From Thermoplasmata archaeon (lineage in GTDB: Archaea; Thermoplasmatota; Thermoplasmata; RBG-16-68-12), in NCBI GenBank assembly GCA_013329855.1, contig DUJI01000210.1, forward strand, positions 1-6,182: 6,182 bases of DNA. Direction: 5' to 3'. The notes beneath the pieces are model-generated. The model was not told where the DNA came from and did not search any database. It saw only the letters and a program-made list of their open reading frames with translations. Of this stretch, positions 5,544 through 6,182 are shown piece after piece. The translations under genes were made by a program, and so were the position numbers. The stretch's first letter is position 1. Every line of letters starts with the position of its first letter.

Positions 5544-6182
5544 CGCGGACCGGCATGCCGCTCTCCGTCGCGATCCTCGACCTCGACCATTTCAAGCGCG
5601 TCAACGACACGTGCGGCCACGCGGCGGGGGACGCGGCGCTCGCGGCGTTCGCGGGAGTCCTGCGGCGCAACACGCGGCGGATGAATCTGTCGGCGCGGTT
5701 CGGCGGGGAGGAATTTGTTACGGTCCTGCTGGACGGCGACATCGCGGGCGCGGTGCGGTTCGCCGAGCGCGTGGTGGCGGAGACGCGCGCCCTGCGGCTG
5801 GCGTCCGGTCCGCTGACGGCGAGCGCCGGGGTGGCGACGTACGAGGAGGGGATGGGCTCGCACGAAGTGCTGGTGGCGACGGCGGACCGGGCATTGTACG
5901 CGGCGAAGGGGGACGGGCGCGACCGCGTGGCCGTGGCCGAGCGGTTCCCGGCCCCGGCGGGAACGGGGCCGGGCGGCGCGGGCGCTCCGGCTGCCGCCCC
6001 GGTGCTGGAGATGGGCGGGTCGGAATCGGTGCTGGTGATCGACGACGACGTGCGCAACATCTTCGCCATCACCAGCGTGCTCGAGCGCCACCGGATGGAG
6101 GTGAGCTACGCCGAGGACGGCAAGCGCGGCATCGAGCCGCTGCGCGAGGCGCGGCCCGACGTCGTCCTCATGGACGACATGA
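5540..6182 (+). CDS. GGDEF diguanylate cyclase domain joined to a receiver domain (both ends incomplete)
   Basis: This continuous plus-strand frame of about 214 codons runs off the right edge. The GGDEF part starts in mid-domain at [20 protein letters not shown] (from 5546); the usual D-x-L-T-G-L-x-N-R-R segment before it is absent. The metal-binding aspartate of ILDLDHFK, the N and D of RVND, and the active-site motif GGEEF (5702-5716) are present, so the catalytic signature for making cyclic di-GMP from two GTP is intact. The inhibitory RxxD site appears degenerate (RRMN). A Pro/Ala/Gly linker (about 5947-6001) leads to a receiver domain starting [13 protein letters not shown] (acidic cluster at 6041-6049), with the likely phospho-acceptor Asp in VLMD at 6173-6175. 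The DDDVRNIF wording is typical of receivers in bacterial hybrid histidine kinases. Diguanylate cyclases are largely bacterial, so this segment fits poorly with the archaeal core. Confidence 0.8.

Noticed and set aside
5506..6091. Minus-strand frames opposite the GGDEF/receiver segment
   Set aside because: The plus strand carries the clear LDLDHFK, GGEEF and DDDVRNIF motifs. The minus text is Arg/Ala-rich and shows no family signature, except the last 23 codons of one frame, which are reported separately.

Overview
The window reads as an archaeal core of about 5.4 kb, roughly positions 150-5535, with short fragments of bacterial type at each end. It is GC-rich throughout and contains no RNA gene, CRISPR array, insertion sequence or long non-coding stretch. 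The core looks archaeal for three reasons. It has a single-domain KaiC-type ATPase next to a Roadblock/LC7-like protein. It has surface proteins rich in N-x-S/T sequons that end in one membrane helix and an Arg-rich tail. It has a TATA-type promoter in front of the ATPase gene. A high-GC lineage related to Thermoplasmatota is my best guess, but this is inference from general style, not from a marker gene.

Layout. (1) 1-132, minus strand: the first 44 codons of a cytidylate kinase, running off the left edge and resembling actinobacterial sequences. (2) About 160-2390, plus strand: two overlapping genes for surface proteins, the first without its true N-terminus. (3) 2391-5326, minus strand: a tight four-gene operon read right to left, encoding a KaiC-like ATPase, a Roadblock/LC7-like protein and two related proteins of unknown family. 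The stop codons of the two convergent units touch at 2390/2391. (4) 5327-5470: a leader and promoter region with a TATA-like box at 5409-5418. (5) 5471-about 5540, minus strand: the last 23 codons of another gene, possibly a chemoreceptor. (6) About 5540-6182, plus strand: a diguanylate-cyclase (GGDEF) domain missing its N-terminal part, followed by a receiver domain cut by the right edge. The change at the right end coincides with a perfect 14-base palindrome at 5530-5543.

The four minus-strand genes have spacings of 0, 18 and -1 bases, so they are probably co-transcribed and translationally coupled. The ATPase probably acts as a switch or motor, with the Roadblock protein as its regulator or scaffold. 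The two paralogs would be partners, one of them carrying a Cys/His cluster that could bind metal. This is the part most likely to be an undescribed system. The surface-protein pair forms a separate unit. The terminal fragments most likely reflect chimeric assembly or amplification, although recombination cannot be excluded from sequence alone.
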